From positions 124,001 to 188,000 of the forward strand of contig CAWEYT010000015.1 in NCBI GenBank assembly GCA_963813375.1: a stretch of DNA of 64,000 bases. The letters are read 5' to 3'. Shown here in pieces: positions 25,418 through 35,274 of this stretch. Position 1 is the first letter of the stretch. Each line of letters begins with the position of its first letter. A program made the translations under genes and the position numbers. The stretch comes from DASTFY01 sp963813375 (lineage in GTDB: Bacteria > Actinomycetota > Acidimicrobiia > Acidimicrobiales > Ilumatobacteraceae). Below the pieces are notes generated by a model. It ran no database searches. It saw nothing but the letters and a program-made list of their open reading frames with translations, and was not told the origin of the DNA.

Positions 25418-26331
25418 GGGACCCGATGCTCCAAGGTGGCGGCGAAGCGCTCGTAGAGGTCCATCCGGATGTTCGACAGGCCCGGAGGCTCGGGATCGGC
25501 CCGTGACTGCGCGATGAGGTCGAAATCGAGGTCGGCGACGACCATGCCTTCGGTCCTGGTGTCCGGGTGGGCGACGACGACGCCGTCGTCGAGCCCGCAA
25601 CGCCGGTCGATCGGGCCGGCCACCATGGCGTAGCCGGTGCCGTGGATCGCCCGTCCAGTGGGCAGGCCCGAGCTGCCCACCAGTGGGGACGTGACGACGT
25701 AGAGCTGGTTCTCCATCGCCCGCGCGTGCGCGCCGTACCGCACCCGATGGGCACCGCGTGTGTTCCACGTGAGCGATGGGCACAACACGAGCTCGACGCC
25801 GCGCCGCGCCAGCAGCCGGTTGATCTCGGGGAACTCGATGTCGGCGCAGATCTGCACGGCGGCCGGCGCGGGCCCGATGGTCGTGACGAGGACATCGTCG
25901 CCCGGCGTCAGTCCCATGGCCTGCTCCTGGGGCGTGAGGTGCAGCTTGTCCTGCTGCTCGACGCGGCCGTCCGGATGAGCCAGGTAGGCGGTGTTGCGGA
26001 ACGCGCCGTCATCGGACCGGCGGAAGTGGCTGCCGCCGAGGATCGTCAGACCCGTGCGGGTCGCCAGGGTGCGCAGCAGCTCGCGCGAAGGGCTCGGCCA
26101 GTGGCGGGAAGACGGTGCGGTACGCCTCGGCGATGTCAGCCGGGCCGAGCGACGCCGCGTCGGGGTGGGTGGCCAGCAGCCCGGTCGTCACGAGCTCCGG
26201 CAGCACGACGAGCTCGGCACCCGTCCGCCGCGGCCCGCTCGACGACCGACGTCAGATGAGCCGCGAAGCGCTCGAAGCTCGTCCTCGGCGCGCAGCTCGA
26301 ACTGGACGGTGGCGACCCGCAACGACGTCAT
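25414..26331 (-). CDS. Carbon-nitrogen hydrolase (nitrilase superfamily), several frameshifts (near 26100-26290)
   Basis: A nitrilase-fold amidase. The amino end MTSLRVATVQFELRAEDE starts at ATG 26331. After shifts it continues FERFAAHLTSVVERAAADG, LVVLPELVTTGLL (catalytic Glu in LPEL), then in the main frame VEQQDKLHLTPQEQAMGL (catalytic Lys) and AAVQICADIEFPEINRLLAR (catalytic Cys). It ends MDLYERFAATLEHRVP. About three one-base breaks fall in the first third; the complete protein would be about 305 aa. Members hydrolyse amides, N-carbamoyl amino acids or nitriles. Its context with a hydantoin-type racemase and CIH-like hydrolase favours a carbamoyl or half-amide substrate (inference). ATGA and GTGA overlaps couple it to both neighbours. 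Confidence 0.82.
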
Positions 26332-27859
26332 CGGGCGCTGCCGTTCGGGGGGCCGTGAGGAGCGCGGCGACGTCGCGCCGCTGCACCTTGCCGGTGTTGG
26401 CGTTGCGGGGGAGTCGGTCCACGCTCACGATCTCGGCCGGGACCTTGTAGCCGGCGAGGGACGCCGCGCAGTGGGTGCGGAGCCCGTCAGGGTCATGGCC
26501 CGCCGACGGCGCGAGGACGACGGCGGCGACCACCCGCTCGCCGTAGTCCGGGTCGGGCAGGCCGACCACGGCCGCCTCCTGCACGTCGGGGTGCGCGACC
26601 AGGACCGCTTCGACCTCGGCCGGCGAGACGTTCGCTCCGCCGCGGATGATGAGGTCGCTCAGCCGGCCCACGACGCGCACGTAGCCCCGCTGATCGACCT
26701 CGACGAGGTCCCCGGTGCGGTACCAGCCGTCGCCGGTGAGCGCCGCCGCCGTCAGATCCGGGTCCCGCCAGTACCCGACCATCTGGGCCGGACTCCGCGC
26801 CCACGCCTCCCCGGGTTGGCCAGGAGGAACCTCGTTGCCCTGGGCGTCGACCACCCGCAGGGCCGCCTCCGCGACCACCCGCCCGGCCGCCCCGGGCACG
26901 GGTTCGGGGTCCTCGCGCGGGTCGTAGGTCACCAGCGGGAAGGCCTCGGACGCCGCGTAGACGTCGTGCACCGCGCAGCCGGTCAGCTCTCGCCAGCGGG
27001 CGAAGGCGACGTCGTTGCGGGGCTCGCCGCCCGAGATGCACAACCGCAGGTCCGCCGGCCTCGCCCGCTCCGCATCGGCCTCCAGCACGCCGACCATCTT
27101 GACGTACATGGTCGTCACCCCCGCGAAGAACGTGGCGTGGTGGTCGACGAAGGCCCGCAGCATCTCATCGGGGTCGCCGCGACGCAGGAGCAGCACCCGG
27201 CCCCCGGCCGCCAGCGTCGCCATCGACGTCGTCACCAGTCCGAAGGCCCAGGCCAGTGGCAGCGCGACGAGCGTCGTGTCCTCCTCCCCGAGGTGCCACA
27301 CCCGGGCGTACGACTGCGCCGCGGCGAGGAGTCCGGCGTGGGTGTGCATCACCGCCTTCGGCCGTGACGTGGAGCCGGACGTGTAGCAGATGAGCGCGAC
27401 GGCCTCGGGTTCGTCGGCAACGGCACGGGCATCGGCACCCGCGTCGGCCCCGCCGACCAGGCCCGCGTCGCCGAGCTCGAGCACCGGCACCCCGGACCGG
27501 CCGATGGCTTCCGTGACCGCGGGCAGGATCCTGGAGCCGCTCACGACGAGCGAGACCTCGGCGTTGCTGATGGCGTACGCCAGCTCGTCGACCGTCGACG
27601 ACGGGTAGATGGTCACCAGCGTGGCGCCGGCCCGCCAGATCCCGAAGGCCGTGACGAGATGGTGGACGGAGTTGTCGGCGACGAGGACCGCCCGCTCACC
27701 CGGCCGGAGGCCAGTCGCCGTCAGGTGCGCGGCGACGGCGCCCACCCGAGCGTCGAGCTCGCCGTAGGTCATGTCCGTCGCGGCGTCGACCAGGGCCGGC
27801 GCGTCCGGTCGCGCCGCGGCCTGGGCGGTGAGGATCCGGTCGAAGACGGCCGGAGTCAC
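26329..27859 (-). CDS. Acyl-CoA synthetase (class I adenylate-forming), frameshift at a C-run near 26346-26351
   Basis: An ANL-superfamily ligase of about 509 aa that activates a carboxylic acid as acyl-AMP and then acyl-CoA. Motifs are A3 ICYTSGSTSRPKAVMHTHAG, YAASEAFPLVTYD (A5), YRTGDLVEVDQRGYVRVVGR (A7/A8) with LIIRGGANVSPAEVE, and A10 Lys in RNANTGKVQRRDV. As printed the frame runs on to 26252, overlapping the amidase start by 80 nt. Adding one C in the CCCCCC run gives APPNGSAR and a TGA that overlaps the amidase ATG (ATGA), so a homopolymer error is likely. GTG 27859 overlaps the MaoC stop (GTGA). Confidence 0.9.
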
Positions 27860-28296
27860 CCGGATGCCGCCCGTTGGAACATCACGACCCACTGCCCGTC
27901 CTGGCACACCTCGTCGTGCTGGTTGAGCACCTCGACGTCGAAGGTGACGATGCCGCGGTCTCCCTTGCTCGTCGGGCGGACGGTGGCCACCGTCTGGTGC
28001 ACATGGATCGTGTCGCCGATCCGCACCGCGGCCTTCAGGTTCCACGTCATGCCGAGGAACGCGATGGCCGTGCCCTCCTTGATCCCGAGGCGGGACTCCA
28101 GGCCGGTGGCCACCGCGAACACGCCCGGTCCATGGAAGATCCGCCCGCCGAAGGCGGTCGTCCGGGCGAACTCCTCGTCGGTGTGCAACGGGTTGAAGTC
28201 GCCGGAGAGCCCGGCGAACGCCACGACATCGGCCTCGGTGATCGTGCGGGCAGGGCTGTCCCAGGACTGCCCGACCTCGAACTCGTCGAAGTACAT
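27856..28296 (-). CDS. MaoC-like (R)-enoyl-CoA hydratase / dehydratase
   Basis: A hot-dog-fold protein of 146 aa. The hydratase signature GDFNPLHTDEEFARTTAFGG carries the catalytic Asp and His, followed by RIFHGPGVFAVATGLES. ATG 28296 gives MYFDEFEVGQSW, the usual family start; a few upstream in-frame codons are also open. It is the first gene of the minus-strand operon, divergent across 162 bp from the racemase gene. Confidence 0.9.
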   Translation of the reverse strand: MYFDEFEVGQSWDSPARTITEADVVAFAGLSGDFNPLHTDEEFARTTAFGGRIFHGPGVFAVATGLESRLGIKEGTAIAFLGMTWNLKAAVRIGDTIHVHQTVATVRPTSKGDRGIVTFDVEVLNQHDEVCQDGQWVVMFQRAASG

Positions 28297-28458
28297 GCCT
28301 CGGGACGAGGTGGTGTTGGGCACGCGGCATCCCCCCGGGAGCGGTCGGCCCACTATGGCGGTGCGGTCGGCGAGATCGATCAACTCCCACCCGTCGGCCC
28401 GATCGTCGGGTGCGGTACGGTCGCCCCGTTCCCGCCCCGAGGCGCCTCCGGAGGTTCG

Positions 28459-29262
28459 ATGGCCCGCATCTGCTTCCTCAATCCGTTCGGCACCGACAGC
28501 TACGACGACCTCATCGGGGCGACGCTCAGGCCCGCGCTCCACGGCAACACCGAGGTCGACATCCGGCACCTGGCCAACGCGCCGCGCAACATCGACTACT
28601 ACGCGCCCAAGCACCTGGCGGAGACGGAGATCATGACCGCGGCGCTGGAGGCGGAGCGGGAAGGGTTCGACGCCTTCGTGATCGGATGCTGCTACGACCC
28701 CGCCCTCAGCCAGTGCCGGGAGCTCGTCAACATCCCCGTCATCGGACCGCTGGAGGCCTCGGTCCTGCTGTCGCGGCTCTTCGGCCACAGCTTCGCCGTC
28801 GTCACGGATCACCGGAAGGCGGTGCCGGAGCTGCGCGACCGCGTCCGGCTCTACGGGTTGGAGGGCAACTGCCGGGCCATCGACGCCATCGACTGGTTCG
28901 TCACGGACATGGTGCTGGACCCGCGGACCGTCGCCAAGGACACCTACGTCAAGGTGCAGGACGTGATGCGCACGACCGGGGCCGAGACCGTCGTCATCGG
29001 CTGCACGATCGTCTCGGCCTGCTACGAGCTGGCGGCCCTGGAGGGCGATGCCGAGCTCGCGGCGCTCTCGGTCGTCAACCCGAACGTCATGGCGGTGAAG
29101 CTGGCGGAGATGTTCGCCGACCTGCACGCCACGGGGCAGTACCGCATCAGCCGGGACGGCTACTACCAGCAGCACCACGCCCACGACGAAGGCGAGGCGG
29201 CGGAGATCACCGCGCTGCTCGACCGCACGCTCGGCGATGGGCACGGGAGGAGCGGACGAATG
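28459..29262 (+). CDS. Asp/Glu/hydantoin racemase family protein (frame runs into next gene)
   Basis: A two-cysteine racemase of about 267 aa. The first catalytic Cys region is AFVIGCCYDPALSQCREL, the second ETVVIGCTIVSACYELAA; VIGPLEASVLLSRLFGHSFA binds the carboxylate side. ATG 28459 has CGGAGG 5 nt upstream. In the printed sequence no stop separates it from the flavoprotein: the frame passes HGRSGR straight into MTSVIVV. A one-base shift would end it at ADE-stop, overlapping the next ATG (ATGA), like all other junctions of this operon. Racemisation of a hydantoin or an acidic amino acid is a family inference. Confidence 0.82.
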
Positions 29263-30474
29263 ACAAGCGTCATCGTCGTCGGGGGCGGTTTGGTCGGCAC
29301 CGCCACGGCGTACTTCTCCGCCCGCGAAGGCATGGACGTCACGTTGCTCGAGCAGGAGCAGACCGGCTACGGCGCCTCGGGCCGGAACCCGGGCTTCGTC
29401 TGGCTCCACTGCCGCAACCCCGGTTGGGCCCTCGAGATCTCGCTGGCCGGCCGGCGCCTCTACGACGAGCTGCTACGCGACCTGCCCGTCGGGTTCGAGT
29501 TCCGCGCCGAGGGGGGCGTGATCTACTTCAAGACCCCGGAGCAGGGCGTCGTGTTCGAGGAGTTCGTGAAGGCCCGCCAGGCCGACGGGCTCGACATGGA
29601 GCTCATCGACGGGGCCGAGGTGCGCCGGCTCGTCGGGCCCATCCGGCCGGACGTCCTCGGGGCGAGCTTCTGCGCCAACGACGCCCAGATCAACACGCCC
29701 ATGGTCGTCGACGCGCTGGCTGCGGGAGCCCGAGCCGAAGGGGCGGACGTCCGCGAGCACGTGCGGGTCGTCGACCTCGTCACGAGCGAGGACGGTCGCC
29801 GAGTGGTGGGGGTCGAGACCGACCAGGGACGCCTGACGGCCGACATGGTCGTCATCGCCACCGGAGCGTGGACGAGCAAGCTGCTGGCCGAGATCGGCCT
29901 CGACGTCCGCGTCGGTATCGAGCGGCTGCAGGTGCTCGCCACCGTGCCCCGGCCCCTCGACATCCAGCCCGTCGTCTACGGCCCGCTGGCGGCCAAGCAG
30001 TACGCGCTGTTCAGGGACCTCCCGTCGTGGGACCAGGACGCGTTCATGGCGCCCTACGAGATCGAGACCGGGAACTGGATGTTGCAGCTGGTGTCCCAGC
30101 GGGCGAACGGCGAGACGCTCCTCGGCTGCCCGATGGACTACCCGTCCGAGATCAGCCACGCGGTCACGCTGGCCGGGCTCCGCGACACGGCACTGGCCAT
30201 CACCGACGACTTCCCCGGGCTGCGCGACGTGGCCATCGACCGCATGTGGGCCGGGGTGCTGCCGTACACGTCGGACCAGATCCCGATCGTCGACGAGGTG
30301 CGCCCCGGTCTCTTCGTCGCTGCCGGCCACATCTTCGGCAACGCCGCCGGACCGATGACCGGGAAGATCGTCAGCCAGCTCCTGGCCGGTCGTGAGCCCG
30401 AGATCGACATGGCGGACTGTCGCTGGGGGCGGAGCCTCGAGCCGGTCACGCCGGGCGCCACCGTGCACTGGTGA
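29260..30474 (+). CDS. FAD-dependent amino-acid oxidase-type oxidoreductase (DAO family)
   Basis: A flavoprotein of 404 aa. The FAD dinucleotide motif is VIVVGGGLVGTATAYFSARE, ending with the adenosine-binding Glu in VTLLEQEQTGYGASGRNPG. The carboxy side has MVVIATGAWTSKLLAEIG and WAGVLPYTSDQIPIVDEVRP, the second FAD segment. The family includes glycine, sarcosine and D-amino acid oxidases/dehydrogenases. ATG 29260 has GGGAGGAG 7-10 nt upstream, supporting a separate start despite the open frame from the racemase. Its TGA overlaps the next gene's GTG. Confidence 0.88.
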   Translation: MTSVIVVGGGLVGTATAYFSAREGMDVTLLEQEQTGYGASGRNPGFVWLHCRNPGWALEISLAGRRLYDELLRDLPVGFEFRAEGGVIYFKTPEQGVVFEEFVKARQADGLDMELIDGAEVRRLVGPIRPDVLGASFCANDAQINTPMVVDALAAGARAEGADVREHVRVVDLVTSEDGRRVVGVETDQGRLTADMVVIATGAWTSKLLAEIGLDVRVGIERLQVLATVPRPLDIQPVVYGPLAAKQYALFRDLPSWDQDAFMAPYEIETGNWMLQLVSQRANGETLLGCPMDYPSEISHAVTLAGLRDTALAITDDFPGLRDVAIDRMWAGVLPYTSDQIPIVDEVRPGLFVAAGHIFGNAAGPMTGKIVSQLLAGREPEIDMADCRWGRSLEPVTPGATVHW

Positions 30475-31638
30475 GCGAGCCTCCCGGCCTCACCGCCGAC
30501 CACTGCGCCCTGCGCGACGTGGTGCGCCAGTTCGTGGACCGCGACGTCCTTCCGACGGTCGCCGAGCGGGAGCGGGCCGATGCGTACCCGTCCGACCTGC
30601 TGCCCACCCTCGCCGACCTCGGCGTGCTCGGCATGTCGATCCCGGAGGAGCACGGCGGCAGCGAGCTCGACCTCGTCGGCTTCGCCCTCGTGTTCGAGGA
30701 GCTGGCCCGGGGCTGGATGGGTCTGGCCAGCATCGTGGGCAGCTCCGGCAGCGGGTGCTGGCTGCTGGCGCGGTACGGGACCGACGAGCAGTGCCGGCGC
30801 TACCTCCCCGATCTCGCCGCCGGCCGGCGCATGAGCGGCATCGCCCTGACCGAACCCACGACCGGCAGCGATCTGAAGGCGATCAGGCTGCAGGCGACCC
30901 GGCAGGGGGACCGCTACGTCGTCAGTGGGACGAAGACCATGATCACCCAGGCCCGCCACGCCGACCCGCTGGTGGCGCTCGTCGTCACGGATCCCGCGGC
31001 CACCCCACCGCACCGGGGCATGAGCCTGCTCCTCGTCGAGCAGGACACCCCCGGTCGTTCCATCAGCACCGACATCGGCAAGCTCGGCCACAAGGGTGTC
31101 GAGCTCTGCGAGGTGGTCTTCGACGAGGCCGAGGTGCCGGTGGCCAACCTGCTCGGTGAGGTCGAGGGGTGCGGGCTCCACCAGATGCTGTCCGCGCTGG
31201 ACCGGGGGCGCATCTACATGGCGGCGGCCAGCGTGGGCATCGCCCGGGCCTCGCTGGAAGCGGCCACCCGCTACGCCAACGAGCGGGAGGCCTTCGGCAA
31301 GCCGATCGGGCAGCACCAGGCCGTCAAGCTGAAGCTCGCCCGGATGGCCATCGCCGTCAGTGCGTCACGCCTGCTCACCCACGATGCCGCCCGGCGCATC
31401 GACCGCGATGGGCGGGCGAGCAGCGAAGCGGCGATGGCGAAGGTGCTGGCGTCCGAGACCGCCATCGAGTGCTCGATGGACGCCATGCGGATCCTCGGCG
31501 GCTACGGGTTCACCGTCGACTTCCCGGTCGAGCGCTACTACCGCGGACGCGCCCCTCATGGCCATCGGTGAGGGCACGAACGAGATCCTGCAGCTCCTCG
31601 TCGCCGACCAGCTGCTGGCCGCGGACGCGCCGTCATGA
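30471..31638 (+). CDS. Acyl-CoA dehydrogenase (frameshift near 31553)
   Basis: A FAD acyl-CoA dehydrogenase of about 388 aa. N-terminal helices LRDVVRQFVDRDVLPTVAER, LGMSIPEEHGGSELDLVGFA, the flavin/substrate segment GIALTEPTTGSDLKAI, and the C-terminal IECSMDAMRILGGYGFTVDF. The last part (APLMAIGEGTNEILQLLVAD) is in another frame; the break is within the normal RYYRDA segment, now read RYYRGRA. It forms an alpha,beta-double bond in an acyl-CoA and passes electrons to ETF. It starts at GTG 30471 (GTGA) and ends by overlapping ATG 31635 (ATGA). Confidence 0.92.
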
Positions 31639-32459
31639 CCGCCCCCTGGACGTCGTCGATCAGCCGGGTCGAGGGAGACACCGTGCGCATCCGCGGCTAC
31701 GACCTGGAGGAGCTCATCGGCGGCCCCTCCTTCACGGCCTCGTGCTTCCTCCTCATCCGCGGCCGGCTGCCGTCCCCGGCCGAGGTGCGGGTGCTCGACG
31801 CCGTCCTCAACGCGGTGCTCGACTACGCCCTGCTCAAGCCGGGCACGGTGGCGGCGCGGTACGCCGTGTCCGCGAACCCCAGCATGACCGCGGGGTTGGC
31901 CACCGCCATCCTCTCGGTCGGGACGTACACGCTGGCCCCGGAGGACACCGCCCGCTTCGTCATCGACGCCCACGACCGCTACGTCGCGTCCGGGCGCCCA
32001 CTCGAGGAGGTCGCGGGCGAGATCGTCGAGGACGCCCGGAGCCGCCGGCTGCGCATCCCGGGCTTCGGCCACCCGCGGTTCAAGCGGATCGATCCGCGCG
32101 CCCAGCGTCTTCGGGACGTCGCGATGGCTGCGGGCGTGTGGGGCGAGAAGGCCGAGCTCTACGAGCAGATCCACCGCGCCTTCATCGAGGCGTCGGGCAA
32201 GCCTGACGTCCCCATCAACGACGTCGGGATGATGGCCGTCGTGCTGCTCGAGCTGGGGTTCAGTCCGGACGAGATGACGGGCCTGGCCATCCTGTCCACC
32301 TTCCCGGGGCTGATCGCCCACGTGTCGGAGGAGCTGCAGAGCGGCCAGCGCATCCGTGTGGTGCCCGACGAGCAGGTCGACTACGGCGACCAGCCGCCGC
32401 TCGATCTCACCGAGGGGCTGCGAGCCGCCGGATGGGCGGCCGGCGAGGGGTCCACATGA
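31635..32459 (+). CDS. Citryl-CoA lyase / short citrate synthase-like protein
   Basis: A 274-aa citrate-synthase-fold protein, much shorter than citrate synthase (about 430 aa) and similar in size to stand-alone citryl-CoA lyases. It opens SSISRVEGDTVRIRGYDLEE; RRLRIPGFGHPRFKRIDPRA carries the substrate-binding His and basic residues, and FGHP is the typical signature. It is expected to cleave a C-C bond in a citryl-CoA-like or 3-hydroxyacyl-CoA thioester, or run the reverse condensation. The exact substrate is not deducible. It is coupled by ATGA to both neighbours. Confidence 0.82.
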   Translation: MTAPWTSSISRVEGDTVRIRGYDLEELIGGPSFTASCFLLIRGRLPSPAEVRVLDAVLNAVLDYALLKPGTVAARYAVSANPSMTAGLATAILSVGTYTLAPEDTARFVIDAHDRYVASGRPLEEVAGEIVEDARSRRLRIPGFGHPRFKRIDPRAQRLRDVAMAAGVWGEKAELYEQIHRAFIEASGKPDVPINDVGMMAVVLLELGFSPDEMTGLAILSTFPGLIAHVSEELQSGQRIRVVPDEQVDYGDQPPLDLTEGLRAAGWAAGEGST

Positions 32460-33241
32460 GCGGCAGGACGGTGGCCATCACCGGGGCGGGCTCGGGCATC
32501 GGGCGCGCCATTGCCGAGGCGTTCGTGCAGGCGGGCGACCGCGTGCACCTCGGCGACGTCTCGGAGGCGCGGCTGGCCGACGCGGCCCGCGCCATCGGTG
32601 CGCCTCACGATGTGTCGACCCACGTGCTCGACGTGAGCGACCACGTCGCCATGGACCGGTTCGTCGCCGCAGCCGACGGTGACGCCGGAGCAGAAGGTGG
32701 GTTGTCGGTCTTCGTGAACTGCGCCGGGGTGTTCGACGGCTACGCGGGGATCGAGGAGACGACGCCGGAGCTGTGGCGGCGCATCATCGACGTCAACCTG
32801 ACCGGCTGCTACCACGGGTGCCGGGCAGCCGCTCCGGTGTTGGTCCGGCGGGGCGGTGGGCGCATCGTCAACATCGGGTCCGTGGCGGGCAGGCACGGCG
32901 GAGCCGACGGGCTGGCCTACGCCGCCTCGAAGGCAGGCATCGAAGGGATGACCCGGCGGCTGGCCATCGATGTCGCCCGCCACGGAGTGACGGCCAACGT
33001 CATCGCGCCCGGCGTCATCCGCACGGACATTCGTGCCAATTCCGCTGAGGTGCTCGGCGACCTCGTGGACGTCGACCGTGGTGTCGGGACGTCGAGCGAG
33101 AAGATGGACTGGCTCATCCCGGTCGGCCGCCCCGGCCGCCCCGACGAAGTGGCGGCTGTCGCTTTGTTCCTGGCCGGTGACGAGGCGGCCTACATCACCG
33201 GCCAGGTCCTCTACGTCGACGGCGGGTGGGACGCGACCTAG
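32456..33241 (+). CDS. SDR family oxidoreductase (I)
   Basis: A classical short-chain dehydrogenase of 261 aa. Cofactor motif TGAGSGIG, NCAGVFDG, catalytic Ser in IVNIGSVAGRHGG and YAASK (Tyr-x3-Lys), C-terminal YITGQVLYVDGGWDAT. Asp in HLGDVSE suggests NAD. It starts at ATG 32456 overlapping the lyase stop; the deacetylase gene begins immediately after its TAG. It is likely the hydroxyacyl-CoA or alcohol dehydrogenation step of the same pathway. Confidence 0.92.
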   Translation: MSGRTVAITGAGSGIGRAIAEAFVQAGDRVHLGDVSEARLADAARAIGAPHDVSTHVLDVSDHVAMDRFVAAADGDAGAEGGLSVFVNCAGVFDGYAGIEETTPELWRRIIDVNLTGCYHGCRAAAPVLVRRGGGRIVNIGSVAGRHGGADGLAYAASKAGIEGMTRRLAIDVARHGVTANVIAPGVIRTDIRANSAEVLGDLVDVDRGVGTSSEKMDWLIPVGRPGRPDEVAAVALFLAGDEAAYITGQVLYVDGGWDAT

Positions 33242-34095
33242 ATGCCGCTCTCGCTGCCGCCGGGGAAGCGCCTCGCGGTGTCCATCGGCGCCGACTTCGA
33301 CGCCCACTGCCTCTGGATGGGCACGTTCGGGCTCAGTTCGCCGAGCTACCTCTCCCGGGGCGAGTTCGGTGCGGAGGTCGGAGTGCCGCGCCTGCTCAGG
33401 CTCTTCGAGCAACACGACCTCCGCACGACGTGGTGCACGCCCTCGCACACGCTTGCAGACCTTCCCCAGGCAGTGCGCGCGAGATCGTCGAAGCCGGCCA
33501 CGAGATCGCCGCCCACGGCTGCTACCACGAGCAGGTGCCCAAGCTCGACCCCGACGAGGAGCGGCGGCTGATGGCGCTCCAGCTCACCGAGCACGAGCGT
33601 CTCGTCGGTCGCCGCCCGCGCGGCTACCGGTCGCCGGCGTGGGACTTCTCCGACGCCACGCTCGGGCTGCTGGAGGAGTTCGGGTTCGTGTGGGACTCGT
33701 CCCTCATGGGCCGCGACTTCGAGGTGTACCGGCCGCGTCCCGTCGTCACCGTCGACCGTGAGCGCGGCAACGCGTTCGGTCCGCCGAGCCGCATCATCGA
33801 GATCCCGGTGTCGTGGTTCCTCGACGACTTCCCGGCCCTCGACAACTTGCCCAGGGGCGGTGGTCTCGGCTCCACGGATTCGCTGTTCGCCCGTTGGAAG
33901 GATCACTTCGACTTCGCCTACCAGCGCGTCCCGGGCGGGGTCTTCGCTCTGACCGTCCATCCCCAGACCATCGCCCGCGCCCACGCCTTCTTGATGTTCG
34001 AGCGCTTCCTCGACCATGTGCTCTCGCACGAGGGCGTGTGGGCCGTGCCGCTGAGCGACATCGCCGACGCCTGGCGGGAACCGCCCGACTCCTGA
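33242..34095 (+). CDS. Polysaccharide deacetylase-fold hydrolase, cyclic imide hydrolase/PuuE-like (frameshift near 33478)
   Basis: A NodB-fold metal hydrolase of about 284 aa. The amino end RLAVSIGADFDAHCLWMGTF carries the first metal Asp; GLSSPSYLSRGEFGAEVGVP matches the subgroup of PuuE allantoinases and cyclic imide hydrolases (from memory) rather than sugar deacetylases. After a one-base break in AREIVEAGHEIAAHGCYHEQ comes the H-x3-H metal motif (HGCYH), then RPRGYRSPAWDFSDATLGLL. ATG 33242 directly abuts the SDR stop. Ring-opening of an imide or ureide would fit the racemase and amidase of the locus; this is inference. Confidence 0.8.
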
Positions 34096-34114
34096 CCCGG
34101 CCGGGCGGGAGCGC

Positions 34115-35218
34115 TCAGCCCTCGTCCATGAGCTCCGCATAGACGTCGAGCGCGGCGCGCACCGCGGCTTCCCGCTCGGGGTGCAGCGGGCCGGGGACGA
34201 AGCGGCGGGAGAGGACGCCCCGGTACGTCCCCTCGCACAGCGGGATGTCCTGGCGGTTCGTGGCCCGCCACACCGCGGTGAGCGCCTCGAGGTCGTAGTC
34301 GAGGCCCTCGACGGCGTCGGCGGCCACGTACCACCTCGTCTCCCAGCGGCTCGTGCGGACGTCGACGGGCCTCAGGAGGTGGACGATCATGTGGTCGGCG
34401 TGGCAGATGAGCCGCGTGAGGAGCGGCACGATGACGAAGCCACCGCCGAGCCCGTCCGGGAGCTCTTCGAGCTCGGCGTAGTCGCCGAGGGGCTTCGAGA
34501 CGAGCCGACCGTCGAGCGACATGGTCGTGTACCCCGGCTTGAGCGGGGTCGAGCCACCCAGGTACGGCCCGGTCCAGCCCGCGGTGGTGGCGTACATCGC
34601 GTCGAGCGCCATCGACGAGCACAGCTCGGGGTGCTGGCCGCGGCAGTGGTAGCACTCCAGATAGTTCTCGAGCAGGACCTTCCAGTTCGCCTCGACGTCG
34701 TAGGACTCCCGGAACGCCTCCCGGAGGTGCTCGGGTCGGGCGGGGACCATGTCAGCGGCGAGCGTCTCGAGCGCCGGCGTCAACGCCGGGGGAGGGGACT
34801 CGGACAGGGACACGAAGACGAGGCCGTGCCAGACCTCGACGTGCGCGCGGTGGAGGCCCCAGTCCCCGTACTCGAAGTGGTCGCCGGCCGCCGTCCCGGG
34901 GACGTGGAGCAGGCGCCCGTCGAGCCCGTAGGTCCACTGGTGGTACGGGCAGACGAATCGCCGGACACACCCGTGCGCCTCCTCGCAGAAGCGGAAGCCG
35001 CGGTGCCGGCACGTGTTGAGGAAGGCCTGAAGTGACCCGGCGTCGTCGCGGACCACGACGAAGCTCTCCCCGGCCACTTCCTCGACGACGAAGTCGCCGG
35101 GGCCCGCAAGCTGGGACTCGTGGGCGGCGAACATCCACTGGCGGAGGAAGATGCGCCGGACCTCGGCCTCGAAGACGTCCTCGGAGACGTAGGCCTCGCG
35201 CGGCAGGCCAGTGGGCAC
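34115..35218 (-). CDS. Aromatic ring-hydroxylating dioxygenase alpha subunit (Rieske)
   Basis: A 367-aa Rieske non-haem iron oxygenase. The Rieske cluster ligands are CRH (in LNTCRHRGFRFCEE) and CPYHQW. The mononuclear iron motif is ENYLECYHCRGQHPEL (Asn/Glu...H-x4-H). GTG 35218 has GGAGG 7 nt upstream. No beta subunit, ferredoxin or reductase gene is adjacent, so it is a single-component-type or trimeric alpha3 enzyme served by electron carriers elsewhere. It is convergent with the deacetylase gene across 19 bp. Possible substrates are aromatic or quaternary-ammonium compounds. Confidence 0.9.
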   Translation of the reverse strand: MPTGLPREAYVSEDVFEAEVRRIFLRQWMFAAHESQLAGPGDFVVEEVAGESFVVVRDDAGSLQAFLNTCRHRGFRFCEEAHGCVRRFVCPYHQWTYGLDGRLLHVPGTAAGDHFEYGDWGLHRAHVEVWHGLVFVSLSESPPPALTPALETLAADMVPARPEHLREAFRESYDVEANWKVLLENYLECYHCRGQHPELCSSMALDAMYATTAGWTGPYLGGSTPLKPGYTTMSLDGRLVSKPLGDYAELEELPDGLGGGFVIVPLLTRLICHADHMIVHLLRPVDVRTSRWETRWYVAADAVEGLDYDLEALTAVWRATNRQDIPLCEGTYRGVLSRRFVPGPLHPEREAAVRAALDVYAELMDEG

Positions 35219-35274
35219 GCCGGCGCCTCCGGCTGTCCGCTCGGCAGCAGCCTGGACAGCCGCGGCTCGTGCGG

